Below are positions 23,055 through 34,976 of a stretch of 64,000 bases of DNA, piece by piece. The translations under genes were made by a program, and so were the position numbers. The notes under the pieces were generated by a model that saw only the letters and a program-made list of their open reading frames with translations, made no database searches and had not been told where the DNA came from. How positions within the stretch are numbered: position 1 is the first letter of the stretch; the number at the start of each line of letters is the position of its first letter. Location of the stretch: the NCBI RefSeq assembly GCF_019175285.1, contig NC_056527.1, positions 113,862,230-113,926,229 on the forward strand. The letters run 5' to 3'. The DNA is from Sceloporus undulatus (lineage: Eukaryota; Chordata; Lepidosauria; Squamata; Phrynosomatidae).

Positions 23055-23442
23055 GGAGATTACTGCACTAGGGTAAAAGCGTTCCCCAATGCGTTCTCAC
23101 GGGTGCAAGCCTGGAACGTGATGAGAGCCAGAATGCTAGTTTACCGCACAGCGGAACACCGCCGTCGCCGCCGGGCGTTCCCAATGTGTTCCCAATGTGT
23201 TCCAGGGAGGCCATTTCTGGGAACGGCCGTTCCCAGAAATGGCCTCCCTGGAACACATTGGGAACACATTGGGAACACATTGGGAACACATTGGGAAGAC
23301 ATTGGGAACACATTTGGAACGCCCGGCGGCGACAGCGGCATTCTGCTGTGCGGTAAACTAGCGTTCTGGCTCTCATCACGTTCCAGGCTTGCGCCCGTGA
23401 GAACACATTGGGGAACGCTTTTACCCTAGTGCGGTAATCTCC
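23055..23442. mobile_element. Palindromic GC-rich MITE with internal 12-base repeats
   Basis: The 388-base element folds nearly end to end. The ends are GGAGATTACTGCACTAGGG and its complement, CCTAGTGCGGTAATCTCC. The arms carry the same CpG-rich sequence, and the centre holds about six to eight tandem units of a GGGAACACATTG type facing two in the other arm. It lies in intron 4 of the V2R at 23527..25219. The empty site is visible at about 34390..34410 in gene G. No transposase is present, so it is a non-autonomous DNA element. Its superfamily is not clear. Confidence 0.8.
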
Positions 23443-23526
23443 AAGGATTCTCATGGATCCATTCAACAGGAATCTTTTGCACTTACACATTCCTTGCAAG
23501 AAAAGAGAAATCACAGCTAATCGTAC

Positions 23527-23754
23527 CTGAATAAACTTGTGATTCCACGAAATAGAATTTTCATGGATAAGGAAGTCTTTCCCTTCAGGAGACCAAGGAT
23601 CACTCCGTCCAACATGAGAGCTGTGCAGGGACCGATTGGGGAAGGTGACTGTGTTGATGATGTCATATCCAGTTCCCAACTCCCCATTCTCATCAAAAAA
23701 TATTTCCTCTCCAGCACTATTGTTGAAACGAACGTGTTTCAGGAAGGAATGAAG
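23527..23754 (-). CDS. V2R gene C exon 4
   Basis: There are 228 open bases, with [20 protein letters not shown] and NRSLHSSHVGRSDPWSPEGK. The donor is GTACGA and the acceptor CTTTCAG. Confidence 0.92.
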
Positions 23755-25219
23755 CTGAAAGAGAGTTGGAAAGATTTTTTAAAAATCAAGGCAGTGGTAG
23801 AGAAAGAGATTGTTTTGATTTCTGTGAAATTTGTGGTCTTCATGTCTTATGTACTTGGTAATATCATGCACAATTCCCTCCTTCTTAGTCACATGTGATG
23901 GACTTTCATTGTATACAAGAAAACACCTAGCATTTTGCACCTATACCCAGAAAGTGAAAAAGGCACAGAGAAAGGTGCCTGCAGGCTATTGGCATTCTCA
24001 GCAAGAGTACATAGTCCATTGTAAGTAAAGAGCTGTTAAGTGAAGATTCTGTTAGGATATTGAGGCACCAGAGGGGTCTTTTTCCTATTTGTGACCACAC
24101 ATATCAGTGGGGTTCGTTACAGTATGAGCAGAAGGGCCTTAGAGAAGGGCAAGAGATGCTTCATAGAGGACATAGTGCACTGAAAGTACCAGAGCTCTTA
24201 ATAATTCACAAGTGAAGATTCTGTTACAGTATTCAGGCACCAGAGTGGTTTAAAGGGGGTCTTTTTCCTATTCATGATGGCTCACATGAGTGGGAATCAT
24301 TACAGTATGAACAGAAGGGTGTTAGAGAAGGGCAAGAGACTCTTCCTACCTGCCAGGGTTGGATGTTCCGAAGGTTCCAGGTGGCTCCATCTCCCCATCC
24401 TTTATGTTTCAATCTTGAAGAAAGCATGGCATGAAGAGCATGGGTGATGGCATAAACAGCATTGTAGATACTGTAACTCTGACCCGACATCCTCATTTCA
24501 AAGACAGATTTAGGGAGGCTGCTCAATTTCTCCTCCCCAGTACAGTTGGTTGCATTTATTACATATAAATCATATTGGGGAAAAGAGCATCGAAAGGCAC
24601 TGGTCCAAAGGACAGCTGCAACATAATCACGATTTTCCCTTGGATTTATTTTGCTAAGGGATTTTTCATAGCCTTCTACCTCTTTTGTGGGCAATGCAAA
24701 GGACAGAGTGCCATTGAAGGATTTGGGAGTGAAACTATCACTGAAGAATATGGAAGTAAAGTCCCATTGAGCAGTGATTAGCCAAACCTTCTCTATTGGC
24801 TTCTTTCTGTTAACCTCATTGTAAATCAGAATCAGTTGCAAGACTAACATCGACTGTGAATCCCCATGAACAAGAATCACATTGGTATCAGTCAATGAAA
24901 GAATAAAATGGATTCTTGCCATTTTATCATGAACCCCCCCTGTTTCTCCTTCTGATGTTATCCAATTCTCTTTCACTATTGGAATAATTTCTTTAAAAGC
25001 AAGACAAATGCTGTTCTGGAGTAGCCAAGGAACAAGTGTCCTCAATAAAACTTCCCCACTGTCATCATCTGAAACAATGAGGCCAATCCAGGTCCATCCA
25101 AAATGCTTGAGCAACTTGACAATCCCAACATACTGAGCCAATTCATTTGAGATCATTCGGTAGACAGAAGGGAACTGAGCTTTATCTTTCAATGCAGGGT
25201 CAAAGGAGCCAAAACTGAG
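23527..25219 (-). CDS. V2R gene C, partial (exons 3 and 4)
   Basis: Exon 3 is 24350..25219 (290 open codons, [16 protein letters not shown] to NIQPWQ) and exon 4 is 23527..23754 (228 bases, ending NHKFIQ). Both have canonical splice sites and intact frames. Intron 2-like sequence continues to the gap at 25539. Exons 1-2 and 5-6 are missing because 100-N gaps lie on both sides. Exon 3 differs from the exon 3 piece at 25639 by about one base in twenty over the shared stretch, so they look like different genes rather than one exon assembled twice. Confidence 0.87.
24350..25219 (-). CDS. V2R gene C exon 3
   Basis: There are 870 open bases. It contains [55 protein letters not shown] and [20 protein letters not shown]. 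Confidence 0.93.
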
Positions 25220-25538
25220 CTGAAGAAAAAGACAATTTTCTTTTGAGAGACATTTTGGTAAGGGTAACAGACATCTCACACTATGTTGTGGGACAGATAG
25301 AAATACCAGAGGTCTAACTATATGATGTTAAAAAAAAGCCACAGGTGAGTTTTCCAAAACATTGTTGGTCCAGAAATCTGAAGCAGAGAGAAAGTGGTGT
25401 GAACACCTTCTGTTTCACTCCTATTTAACTCTCTCGGAGATTTCTCCTGGCCATAATTAACAAAGCAGTAATTTTAATTTTATCCACACTTCAGTTCCCT
25501 TCAACCTTCTGAGAGGCAAACTGGAAGGAAAAGGTTAC

Positions 25539-25638
25539 NNNNNNNNNNNNNNNNNNNNNNNNNNNNNNNNNNNNNNNNNNNNNNNNNNNNNNNNNNNNNN
25601 NNNNNNNNNNNNNNNNNNNNNNNNNNNNNNNNNNNNNN
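25539..25638. other. Assembly gap (100 N)
   Basis: Exactly 100 N, between intron-2-like sequence of gene C and mid-exon 3 of gene D. Confidence 0.98.
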
Positions 25639-25994
25639 CCATGAACAAGAATCACATTGGTATCAGACAATGAAAGAATAAAATGGATTCTTGTCATTTT
25701 ATCATGAACCTCCTCTGTTTCTCCTTCTGATGTTATCCAATTCTCTTTCACTATTGGGATAATTTCTTTAAAGGCAAAACAAATGCTGCTCTGGAGTAAC
25801 CAAGGAACAAGTGTCCTCAATAATGCTTCCCCACTGTCATCATCTGAAACAATGAGGCCAATCCAGGTCCATCCAAAATGCTTCAGCAACTTGACAATCC
25901 CAACATACTGAACCCTTTCATTTGGGATCATTCGGTAGACAGAAGGGAACTGAGCTTTATCTTTCAATGCAGGGTCAAAGGAGCCATAACTGAG
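25639..25994 (-). CDS. V2R gene D exon 3, 5' part, cut by gap
   Basis: The sequence is open from [16 protein letters not shown] to SDTNVILVH at the gap. The acceptor is CCTTAG. Confidence 0.9.
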
Positions 25995-28778
25995 CTAAGG
26001 AGAAATGCAATTTAGACCTTACAATAACTCTCATTTTTCCTCAATATAAATTATTCTTTTAACATGTTTGGGAAGAATGAAGGTGATGATTTTGATCTGG
26101 AAGAAATGTTACTAAGGGTAAACACCACTTTGCACTATATTTTGGGGCAGACAAGATTACCATAGGACTAACTATATGATATATGCAACAGACTGCAGTA
26201 GAGTTTTGCTAAACATTGTTGATCCAGGAATTTGAAGCATAAAAACCATGATGAGGACACCTTCAGTTGCAATGAACTATTATTTCTCCTAGAGCTTTCT
26301 CTTGGCCTTAAGTCGCAAACCAGCAATTGCCATCAACCCTCTGAGAGGCAATGAGAAAGGGAAATGTTATAAAGAAAAAGAAAAGAAAGCTTTTCTACCA
26401 CAGTTTTCCTCCTCTCAAACTGAGACGTCACCTTTAACCATCCAGATCACTGCCCTTATTTATATAGCTAAAGAAACATACCTGGGCCATCTTACAGATA
26501 TTCAAAATGTGAGGCATCTGCTTGGAATTGTGAGAGGAGAGACCACCGATGACGGCCATTAACTTCCACTTTCCTTTGCAGATATAGTTAGGGGGATTCC
26601 CATCTCCTGTGAAAAGGAGACTCATGGTCCCGAAACATGTTCCCATTTCATTGAGAGCTTTGTGTATCCAGTGTTGGCCTAATGTGCCATTAGGTAAGAT
26701 GTAGTCATTTTTGTTGATTTCTTTCACACCAAATTGAAAGGCAAAATATTGCTGGAAAAATTTAGGCAAAGTGCTGCAATGAGAGATTCACAGAAACTGA
26801 GTGCTGCCACATTCTTGAAAGCATGTTTACATCGCTTGGATTAAAGTACAGAAATCTGAGTTTGACATGGATTCAAACAGTCATACTTAGTGGAGACTGA
26901 AATAAGTGGACTTAGCAAGTAGTGATTCACATAATTTTTTTTTACGTCAATGGCCTTAAGTATTCATCCAGATCCAGATATTGAAGTGTTCCTTAAATCG
27001 GTTGCATTTCCCCTTTATTATACACTTTTTTCTATAGTTCATTTTCCCTCCTAATTGATATCCTTAAACTCTTTCAAAATCTCTGATGACCTTCCTTCCT
27101 TCCTTCCTTCCTTCCTTCCTTCCTTCCTTCCTTCATCTTCTTGTATTTTGGACAATATATTAAATTCACAATGAACACATATTTCATAAAGAAACATACA
27201 CTCTGCCTCTAAATCTTTTTCTTTTTTAGCAGCCAGTCTGTTTCATAATAATAACATAATAATAATAATTTATTACGACACTTGACCAGCACATAATAAT
27301 AAAATGTTTACAGAAATTACATTGTATTGCATCCATTGAGAACATCGTATTCTAGCATCATATGAATACATATATACATATAAAAGTCAGAGATAAAATC
27401 CAGAGATGTGCATCTAAATGGACTTAACAGTATACTAAATATATGGGTATAACAAAGATATGAAGTCGAAGGCTTTCATGGCCGGCATCCATAGTTTTTT
27501 GTGGGGTTTTCAGGCTATGTGGCCATGTTCTAGAAGAGTTTCTTCCTGACATTTCCAGGTCACTTGGGAGATTACCGCACTAGGGTAAAAGCGTTCCCCA
27601 ATGTGTTCTCATGGGCGCGAGCCTGGAATGTGATGAGAACCAGAACGCTAGTTTACCGCACAGCGAAACGCCGCCGTCACCGCCGGGCATTCCAAATGTG
27701 TTCCCAATGTGTTCCAGGGACGCCATTTCAGGGAACGGTTTTGAACACACACTTTTAAAAAAATATTTTAATCAAACGAGACTAAGGAGATTATCACACT
27801 CTAAGTAAGTCAATTTATCCCCGATGGGATACAGTCAGTTTTTGCGTTAACAGTGGCTTTATCTCATAAAAATTGCCACAAATGCCACTGGACAACTGGA
27901 ACCCTCATGAAACCCAGGTCCCAGTGTCTCTCAGCTGGCTGCTTTGTAAAAATGGCTGGGCATGGCTGGGACCTGTGTTGCAGTGGCCTGGCAGCAGTGG
28001 CATCAGTTTTACCAGCTCTTAATTCAAAAAATGACTGTATCCCATTATTTATAGTATGATAAACTCCGAAGTGTTTCATATAGGCAAGACATGCCAAGCA
28101 AGAAACAATGGCTCAGGGATTTAGCTCACGAATTGCATTGGTTGGCGCCATATTACCACATTGGTTCGCTTCTCAAACAGAAAGATGAAATACAGTGTTT
28201 CATACTACCATGATATCATTGACCTCCAGCAATTGTTGAACCTGTTGCCCTCTAGATAATGATGAACCACAGTACCCATCATCCCTACCATTTTTGCATG
28301 CTGACCTGGGCAGAGTGATTGGCATTAGACAGCAACAAGATTTGGAAAAGGAAATGTCTGGGAAAGAAGTTCTGATAAACAAACAAATACATTTTCTACA
28401 TTTACTTGAACACACTCAGTCAGATATATCTTTTAGACCAATAACCATTCTGTGTAATTAAAGACTGACTTACAAGGCACTTGTCACTTTAGCAGGAAGC
28501 CTGGTAAAAAAAATCTCTCCACGATTAGGAATGAAAAAGGAGACAAATTCACCAATGACAATATTCTCTAGAATTATAGCTGAGGTATCTTCCACTTTTG
28601 TCTTCCAATCACACCCAGAATTCATCTCCCCACTTACATGATGAGGGAGTTGCAGCAACAAAAGGATCAACAACAGAGACATCCACCTATCTAATAATAA
28701 ATCTTGGCCCCAGCCACTCCTGCATAAAACCATTGGGAAAGGTGCATAGAAAAGCAGTGGTACTCCCAAGACCCTCAT
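25639..28778 (-). CDS. V2R gene D, 5' part (exons 1, 2 and start of exon 3)
   Basis: Exons are 28474..28778 (ATG, signal segment SLLLILLLLQLPHHVSGE, then [12 protein letters not shown]), 26482..26773 (292 bases, CTLPKFFQQYFAFQFGVKEI to NICKMAQ) and 25639..25994 (open 5' part of exon 3, cut by the gap). Splice sites and phases match gene A. Three in-frame ATGs precede the leucine run; the third, directly before SLLLILLLLQ, would give the most usual signal peptide. The rest of the gene must lie in or beyond the gap. It is head-to-tail with gene G. Confidence 0.87.
26482..26773 (-). CDS. V2R gene D exon 2
   Basis: There are 292 open bases, with acceptor TTGCAG and donor GTATGT. It contains [20 protein letters not shown] and [17 protein letters not shown]. 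Confidence 0.92.
27095..27134. repeat. CTTC microsatellite
   Basis: About ten tandem CTTC units in intron 1 of V2R gene D. Confidence 0.95.
27461..27558. mobile_element. Half of a palindromic MITE, truncated
   Basis: This is the left arm only (GAAGTCGAAGGCTTTCATGG to GAGTTTCTTCCTGACATTT). It stops about ten bases before another element. Confidence 0.7.
27569..27738. mobile_element. Half copy of the 23055..23442 MITE
   Basis: It begins GGAGATTACCGCACTAGGG and follows the left arm to the centre (TTCCAGGGACGCCATTTCAG). The right arm is missing. Confidence 0.75.
28474..28778 (-). CDS. V2R gene D exon 1 (signal peptide)
   Basis: There are 305 bases from the outermost ATG to a GTAAGT donor. It is 12 bases longer than in gene A, with the same phase. 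It includes a 9-10 residue leucine-rich core and CDWKTKVED. Confidence 0.83.
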
Positions 28779-30446
28779 TAAGTAAGATAGTCAGTAAACT
28801 AAATTTACAAATACCTCAAAAAAGCTGTATAGTAGAAAATTTTTTGACACTGCCCTCTGACTTCAATGCACCCCAATAATTGTGTCTAACCAATTGTCTT
28901 GAAATTAGTCTTTATACATGCAGGAGTGTGATACAATAAATTTGGCTGGTTGAATCATTTGTGTTCCTTGCCTTCTGTTACCCATGAACTATAATTGCTC
29001 CAAGTCAATTATTATGATCATTACAGGGAAGAAAATTGCCTTGTCATTACTCTCAACTGAAAATGACCAGGAAGGATTTACATGCTAAATTACAACCTTA
29101 ATATACTGGCTAACATGAATTTAAGTATATTTGCCCATGAGATTACAACTGAAACAGAGATTCAGTCCCTGCAATTAAATCTTGCAATAGGTGTGTGTGC
29201 GCGTGAGTGTGTGTATTATAAATTGTGAAACCATTTAGTTGAACTGATGCTAGATCTTTCAAATCTCAAATGCTGTATGTGGGCTTATGCCATTAAAGCA
29301 TTAAGCAGGGCCCATGGAAAATAGGCACCTAAGGCAAGACATGCAGACAAATGCTAGCGTTGACAAAACCACAATGCAAAATGCAAAATGCCTGTAAAGG
29401 TACAGCAGCACAGAACAGAAGAGCTGTCTATGGTCATTCTATGGTCATTCCCATTGGATTTCACAATACTTCCTCGGTTTGGCAGTTGTGCAACATTGTA
29501 CTCCGTAGTTCTTCACTTCAGCCATTACCTTCTGAATCAATCCACTGTGCACCACATGCACCAGTTCTACTCTGAATGTATAAGTCATTTCCTGAATAAA
29601 GGCTAATATCATGTCATGTCAATATGCCCAAAATATGCATATTGATGTTTATCTTACTTGGTTGCTACTTTTCCTATCTCCACAAATATGAAAAACACAA
29701 AGTGCATTTCTTTCTCTAAATAAAGGTGGATCTCTGATTCACCAGCTAATCTTTCACCAGCCTACTAATCTTTCCTGATGAGCCTGGAAGAAGTAATTCG
29801 ACTTCAGTAACTCATCCTGTTTCTATGATTCTATATATGAACTAAACCCCATTGCCTACAAATATTTATGTCAACAATCTCTTTTCAAAATAAAGATTTT
29901 AAAATATAATTGCAGGAAAAGTAGAACATAAGGTCTATGGAAGGAATCCTTTGTTATATGTAAAATTGAAAGTGTCACTTGCATAATCCAGAATAACCAA
30001 AAAAAAGCATTACTTTATTATTTATTCTATTCTATTTTATTTATTCCCAATCTTTCTCATGGTTCAGGATCCAAGGTAACATCAAACAAATTCTGACAAA
30101 TCACAGGTAAAGCACAGATATTTGGCACAACAGTCTTTTTTAAAAAGCACTAAATAAAAGATATTTTACAAAATCCACACTAAAACAATTTAAATTAATC
30201 CTGCTGCTCTCTTTAAGCATGTAAACATTTCCATGGTCTTCTTAAAAGATACTCTTTTTCTTCTCTTTTTGCACTGCTTAAGGAACTGCAAAGATCCCTT
30301 TGATATTTCTCAGAGAAATCTTGGACAATTCTGAAAATTCAATAAAAGCATCTCATATTATTTCTGCGGTGCAGACACACACACACACACACATGGCTAA
30401 ATGTGTGAAAGAGACACATTAGAGAAAAGGAGAGAAAGAAGAGAAA
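28779..30446. other. Intergenic, V2R D to V2R G
   Basis: No gene is recognised. The right part (about 30000..30290) resembles the flank just below gene B (15061..15240), so the tandem duplication unit includes 3' flanking sequence. A CA run lies at 30369..30393. Confidence 0.6.
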
Positions 30447-31337
30447 TCAATAAATACTGGGCTTCTTTTTCCTCACCAACTGGCCCGGGTGTTCAGTTCA
30501 GGCCTTATTAACTAATGTAGACCTTCGGAGAAAAATAAAACAAAGCAATCCTGAGCTAGCGGCCAAGATGGAGAAGATCTCCACAGCCACCATGTATTTC
30601 CCTTTGGGTGCTCAGGTAAGTGGGGACAAGGACACCCACAACACTGCAAAAGACCAGCATTGCTGAAGTGATCAGCTTGGCTTCATTAAAAGTATCAGGC
30701 ACTTCCTGCAAAAAGCAACAGTGAAGCTGATGAAAGCCAAAGCCCATGTAACCAAGGGCAATGTAGAACATGACATCTGAGCCTTCATTGCATTGCACTA
30801 AGATCTCTCCCATCTGGGAGTGCATGTCCATTCGGGAAAGGTGGAGAGAGGGCCAGCCACACACACAAATTGCAGTTTGAAGAACGGATGCAAAAATGAT
30901 GACTTGCCATGCCAAATGCTTTCCTACCCATTTCCTCATCCTGTTTCCTGGCCTGGTGGCCATGAAGGCTAGAACTACTGTCAAGGTTTTGGCCAAAACT
31001 GAAGAAACAGCAATAGAAAAACAATGGCAACATGTTTGTCGTAGAATGCAAGACACAACCCCAGGTTTGCCAATGAAGAGCAAAGAGCAAGAAAGCAAAG
31101 GAGCAAGAGAAGAGGAGGATACAAGTAATGGCCCAGTATTGGCTTTAATGATGGGAGTATTCTTGTGCTGAAAGAAGCTCCATATTATCACAAGGGTCAT
31201 CAGGCAAAGAAAAGAACCAAAGAAACCAAAATCATCCCAGAGGCTCTCAAAGGACATGTAGTTTACATATTTGGGGATGCATTGATCTTGATCTTGTTTG
31301 GATGCTGACATCTGGGCATTGCTGCACTTTTCTGCAT
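30447..31337 (-). pseudogene. V2R gene G exon 6 (7TM), several frame changes
   Basis: The acceptor is CTTCCAG before DAEKC, and the terminal codons VRKKKPSIY and stop align with gene A. It is 23 bases shorter than gene A's exon, with the losses scattered one or two at a time (for example AAAAAC for AAAAAAC and CAACATG for CAAACAATG). Confidence 0.85.
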
Positions 31338-31672
31338 CTGGAAGAAGCAAAGATGGATTTTTAAATAATAAATAAATAATAATAATAATAATAATAAAGA
31401 TGTTACATTTCCTAGTAACCAAGAATATTCAGTACCATTATTTTGGAGCCAGTGCCACCAAACAATGATACTTTTACTGGGCCAACTGAAATGCACAATT
31501 CTGGTTTATATATGTGTCTATATACTAAACTATGCTGCCCACATCTATGGAAATTTATCCATGAATTCAAGCATTCACACCTTGAAAATATCCCCAAAAT
31601 GTAAATTACACAAAGAAACTTTGCTCTCCCATTTTCTATAATGGACACCATTTTACTATCCATTGTAACATT

Positions 31673-32113
31673 GGCGGGATACAGACTGCCCGTTTCCCAA
31701 CGGATCGGGGCCTTAGGGGCACAGCAGCAACCCCAGAGGCCCCGATCCTCCTTTTCCTGGCCTGGGGGAAGCGGCAAAATGCTGCTTCCCACGACCTGGA
31801 AAGGGGTGTCCTGTGTGCTTCATGCCCCAAGGACACCCCGACAGTGGCAGGGAAAGGGAGAAAGGGGTGTATCTCTGTATCGCTGGCATGGCCATTTAAA
31901 GGCCGACGCCAGCAATATGCATGGCAGAAGGAGCTCCAAACGGAGACTCCTTCTGCACCACTGAAAGGTGCGCCACAAGCACCCTGCAGCGCGTTAAGAT
32001 GTAATGGCCGCACCACGCCATTTGGACTTGACACGGCCATTAGTCAAAATGGCGGCGCCCATGTAGACAGGGCGCCACCATTTTGACGTCCTGGTGAGTA
32101 CTAAGGTGCGGGG
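31673..32113. mobile_element. GC-rich hairpin-bearing repeat (family H)
   Basis: It begins GGGATACAGACTGCCCG. Internal stems include GATCGGGGCCT / AGGCCCCGATC and CAAAATGGCGGCGCCC / GGGCGCCACCATTTTG. It lies in intron 5 of gene G. Confidence 0.55.
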
Positions 32114-32159
32114 CATATATAAGACAACCTAGTTTTGGGTCTTGTGTGTTTTCTAGGCT

Positions 32160-32520
32160 GACCCCAAATAGCAATCATAGAGCAGAGCACTGTTGGGCTA
32201 TGACTCTAGAGACCAGGGTTCAATTCCCCGCTCAACCATGAACCATGAGTGACCTTAGACAGGTTCACATGCTCTCAGCCTGTTTTTTGTTGCTGTTGTT
32301 GTGGTGGTGTGTGCCTTCAAGTCATTTCCAATTATATGGTTTTCTTGGCAAGGTTTCGCAGGTGGCGGTGGGGGGTTGCCACTGCCTTCCTGCTCTCAGC
32401 CTCAGGGGAATGTACTGGCAAACCCCATGAGCAAACCTTGTTCCAAACCTCTTCATGGAGAAAAACCCCAATATAGGACTGCCTTATAGTCAGAAAGACT
32501 TGAAGGCACAAAACAACAGA
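32160..32520. mobile_element. SINE copies in opposite orientation, joined
   Basis: A sense SINE head (CAGGGTTCAATTCCCCGCTC) is followed by an antisense piece (GTGTGCCTTCAAGTCATTTC). A sense tail (ATGAGCAAACCTTG to AGACTTGAAGGCACA) comes after that. Confidence 0.6.
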
Positions 32521-32593
32521 AGTTCAACACAAAACTATTTATTTGACAACCATATCAAATGTCATTCTCCATCAGGTTACTCTCTCAACCTAC

Positions 32594-32720
32594 CTGTCTG
32601 GTTTGAAATCATTCCTTCAGGACACTGTGAACAGTCATAACAGCAAATCTCTTGGCCCTCATGCATGGTCTTGCTCTGTCCAGGATGGCATACCTCAACG
32701 CATCTGGATTGGGGAGGCTT
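32594..32720 (-). CDS. V2R gene G exon 5 (cysteine-rich linker)
   Basis: There are 127 bases, intact: [18 protein letters not shown] and ICCYDCSQCPEGMISNQT. The donor is GTAGGT and the acceptor GATAG. Confidence 0.92.
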
Positions 32721-33208
32721 CTATCAAGAAACACAGGAAAACATGTTGGGGGGAGACTACCAGTTTTCTCTTGTTCCTGTTCTGATAAAATCACTTATCC
32801 CCTCATGAATTTTCCCTAATCCTTATGCACTGTAGAATTGCTGCTGTGAACCTCCAGTAGAAAATGTTTGATGAGGATTTTCCTGCACTTTGACTGCATC
32901 TCTGTGTTGGTGGGACAGCCTGCTCTCATGAGGGAAGAGGTGATGCTGATGTAGCATGCTACTGGTGGCATTTCCAGGGCAGACAGGGTTTTTGAGATGG
33001 CAGAAACATGGGCCAAACAGCTACTGGCAATAACAGTAGAAAGGGTGAGGTAATGGAAGACATCTCAGGGACAGTGGCGTGGCATTTTGCTAATATGAGC
33101 TGCTGTCCTAGAGAGTAGTTCAGCAGTATTATGGGCCACCAAAAAGACAAATAAAGGAAGTCTAGGGCAAATTAATCCTGAACTACAATTGCAGGTCAAA
33201 ATAACTAA

Positions 33209-33520
33209 ACTGAGGCGGGTTACAAACCGCCGAGAAGCGGCGCTTGTCCCGCCGCTTGCAGCATCCGGGAGCCGCAGCGGCCAAACCGCGGGGCTCCCGG
33301 ACGCTCTGAGGAAGAAGCGCGGAAATTGTGCTCCTTCCTGGGCCCCGGAAAGCGCAAGGCATGCTTTTGCGGTGTCACTTCCGCCGTGACACGTCTGGAT
33401 GCTATGCGTCCAAGACGTCAAAATGGCGACAGCCATGTAGAACAGCCGCCTCCATTTGTGCGCACGGAGTGCGTACTAGGGTTAGGGGGTGCGGAAGCAC
33501 CGCCCCTTCCTAACCCTAGT
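33209..33520. mobile_element. GC-rich hairpin-bearing repeat (family H)
   Basis: The most CpG-dense copy. Stems include CGGGAGCC / GGCTCCCG and ACTAGGGTTAGGGGGTGCGG with CCGCCCCTTCCTAACCCTAG. It lies in intron 4 of gene G. Confidence 0.55.
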
Positions 33521-34480
33521 ACATGTTCCGCTTTGTACTTTCTGGAGTGTGTAACCCCCTGAGGCTTCATTATTTAGACCTTTTATAAAATGTCCTGACT
33601 CATTAACCATAGTAAAAGCAAGGATGGCCAGGGCTCTCAGAGTTCTCCTATTGATAGGGTCACCATAAATCAAGCTGACTAACAACAAACAAAAATATGT
33701 ATGGTTTCTAAACACAATCAAAAGTATCCATAGAAAAGGGAAAGGGAAAAAATGAAAAAAGAAGAGGAAATTAGAAAGGAAAACACAATGAAAATTACAT
33801 GACAAAGAGTTCAAAGAGTCCAACTTTCCCTATGGTGCTCTAAATAATGAGCAATAATTTCTTAATTCTCTAGTTAGCAAAAAAAAAGGAAAACCTTCAT
33901 ACACTTCTTCTATAAATTATCAAACACTTTTTACATTTATTACATTCTCCCTTTTTGTTAAGCAAAAAGGTAGTCAAATTAATCCTAAACTCCCAAGAGA
34001 ACCAAAATGACACAACTCTTTTTATTTGGAACTTTTCATAAGATGAATTGACTCAAGGAGGGGGGGGGTGCTCAGTAAAAATGCACAGAAGCAGGGGGAA
34101 AGCAGGACATTAGTATAGTCAAATGATCCAGCCAAGGAAGCCGGAGCCCTAGGTTTGCAAGATGTGAGCAGTTGATGGCAATTGACGATCAGGGTTTTTC
34201 AAAGTCTACTATAACAGTGTAGGATAAGACAAGTTGATTAACAGCAATCAACAACAGAGGATTTCTCAGCTTGGGCATCCAGTACATGGTTGCATTCAAC
34301 ACAATGAGCATCTTTTAACAAGGGATGGGTTAGTATTTCATTTCAAATCATTTTTAGCATAATTTACCAGTAAAGTTCAATTTAACATGGTCTCAGTTAA
34401 AGGATTCTCAAGGATCTGCTCAACAGAGCTTTGCATTTAAACATGCCTGGCAAGAAAAGGAAAATAATAGCTAATCATAC

Positions 34481-34709
34481 CTGAATAAACTTGTGATTCC
34501 ACAAAATTGAATTTTGATGGATAAGGAAGTCCTTCCCTTCAGGAGATGGAGGATCACTCCATCCAACATGGAGAGCTGTGCATGGACCGATTCAGGAAGG
34601 TGACTGTGTTGAGGATATCATATCCAGTTCCCAACTCCCCATTCTCATCAAAAAATATTTCCTCTCCAGCACTATTGTTGAAACGGATGTTTTTCAAGAA
34701 AGAATGAAT
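34481..34709 (-). pseudogene. V2R gene G exon 4 (one extra base)
   Basis: It is 229 bases against 228 in all sister genes. The extra G is in CATGGAGAGC, where the plus-strand copy at 20610..20837 reads CATGAGAGC-equivalent. Splice sites are intact. Confidence 0.88.
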
Positions 34710-34976
34710 CTAGAAGGGAGTTGGAAGGTTAAAAAAAATCAAGGCACAGATGGAGTAAAGCGTTGCTTTGATTCTTTGCAATTTCTGGAATTCATGTCTT
34801 ATGTACTTAGTAATATCTTTCCTTCTTAATCAGTGTGATAGGACTTTCATTGTATACAAGAAAACACCTACTATCTGCACCTATACAGGAAAATGAAAAA
34901 GTCACAGAAGGGGCCTGCAGGCTCTTGGCATCTCAGCCAGAGTACATAGTGCATTGAAAGTAAAGAGCTGTTAAGG

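Noticed and set aside
23160-23340. Regular GGGAACACATTG units, considered as a CRISPR-like array
   Set aside because: The units are directly adjacent with no unique spacers, lie inside a transposon palindrome, and the genome is eukaryotic.
24350-25994. The two exon 3 copies taken as one exon assembled twice
   Set aside because: They differ by about one base in twenty and carry different coding changes, more than expected between alleles in this window.
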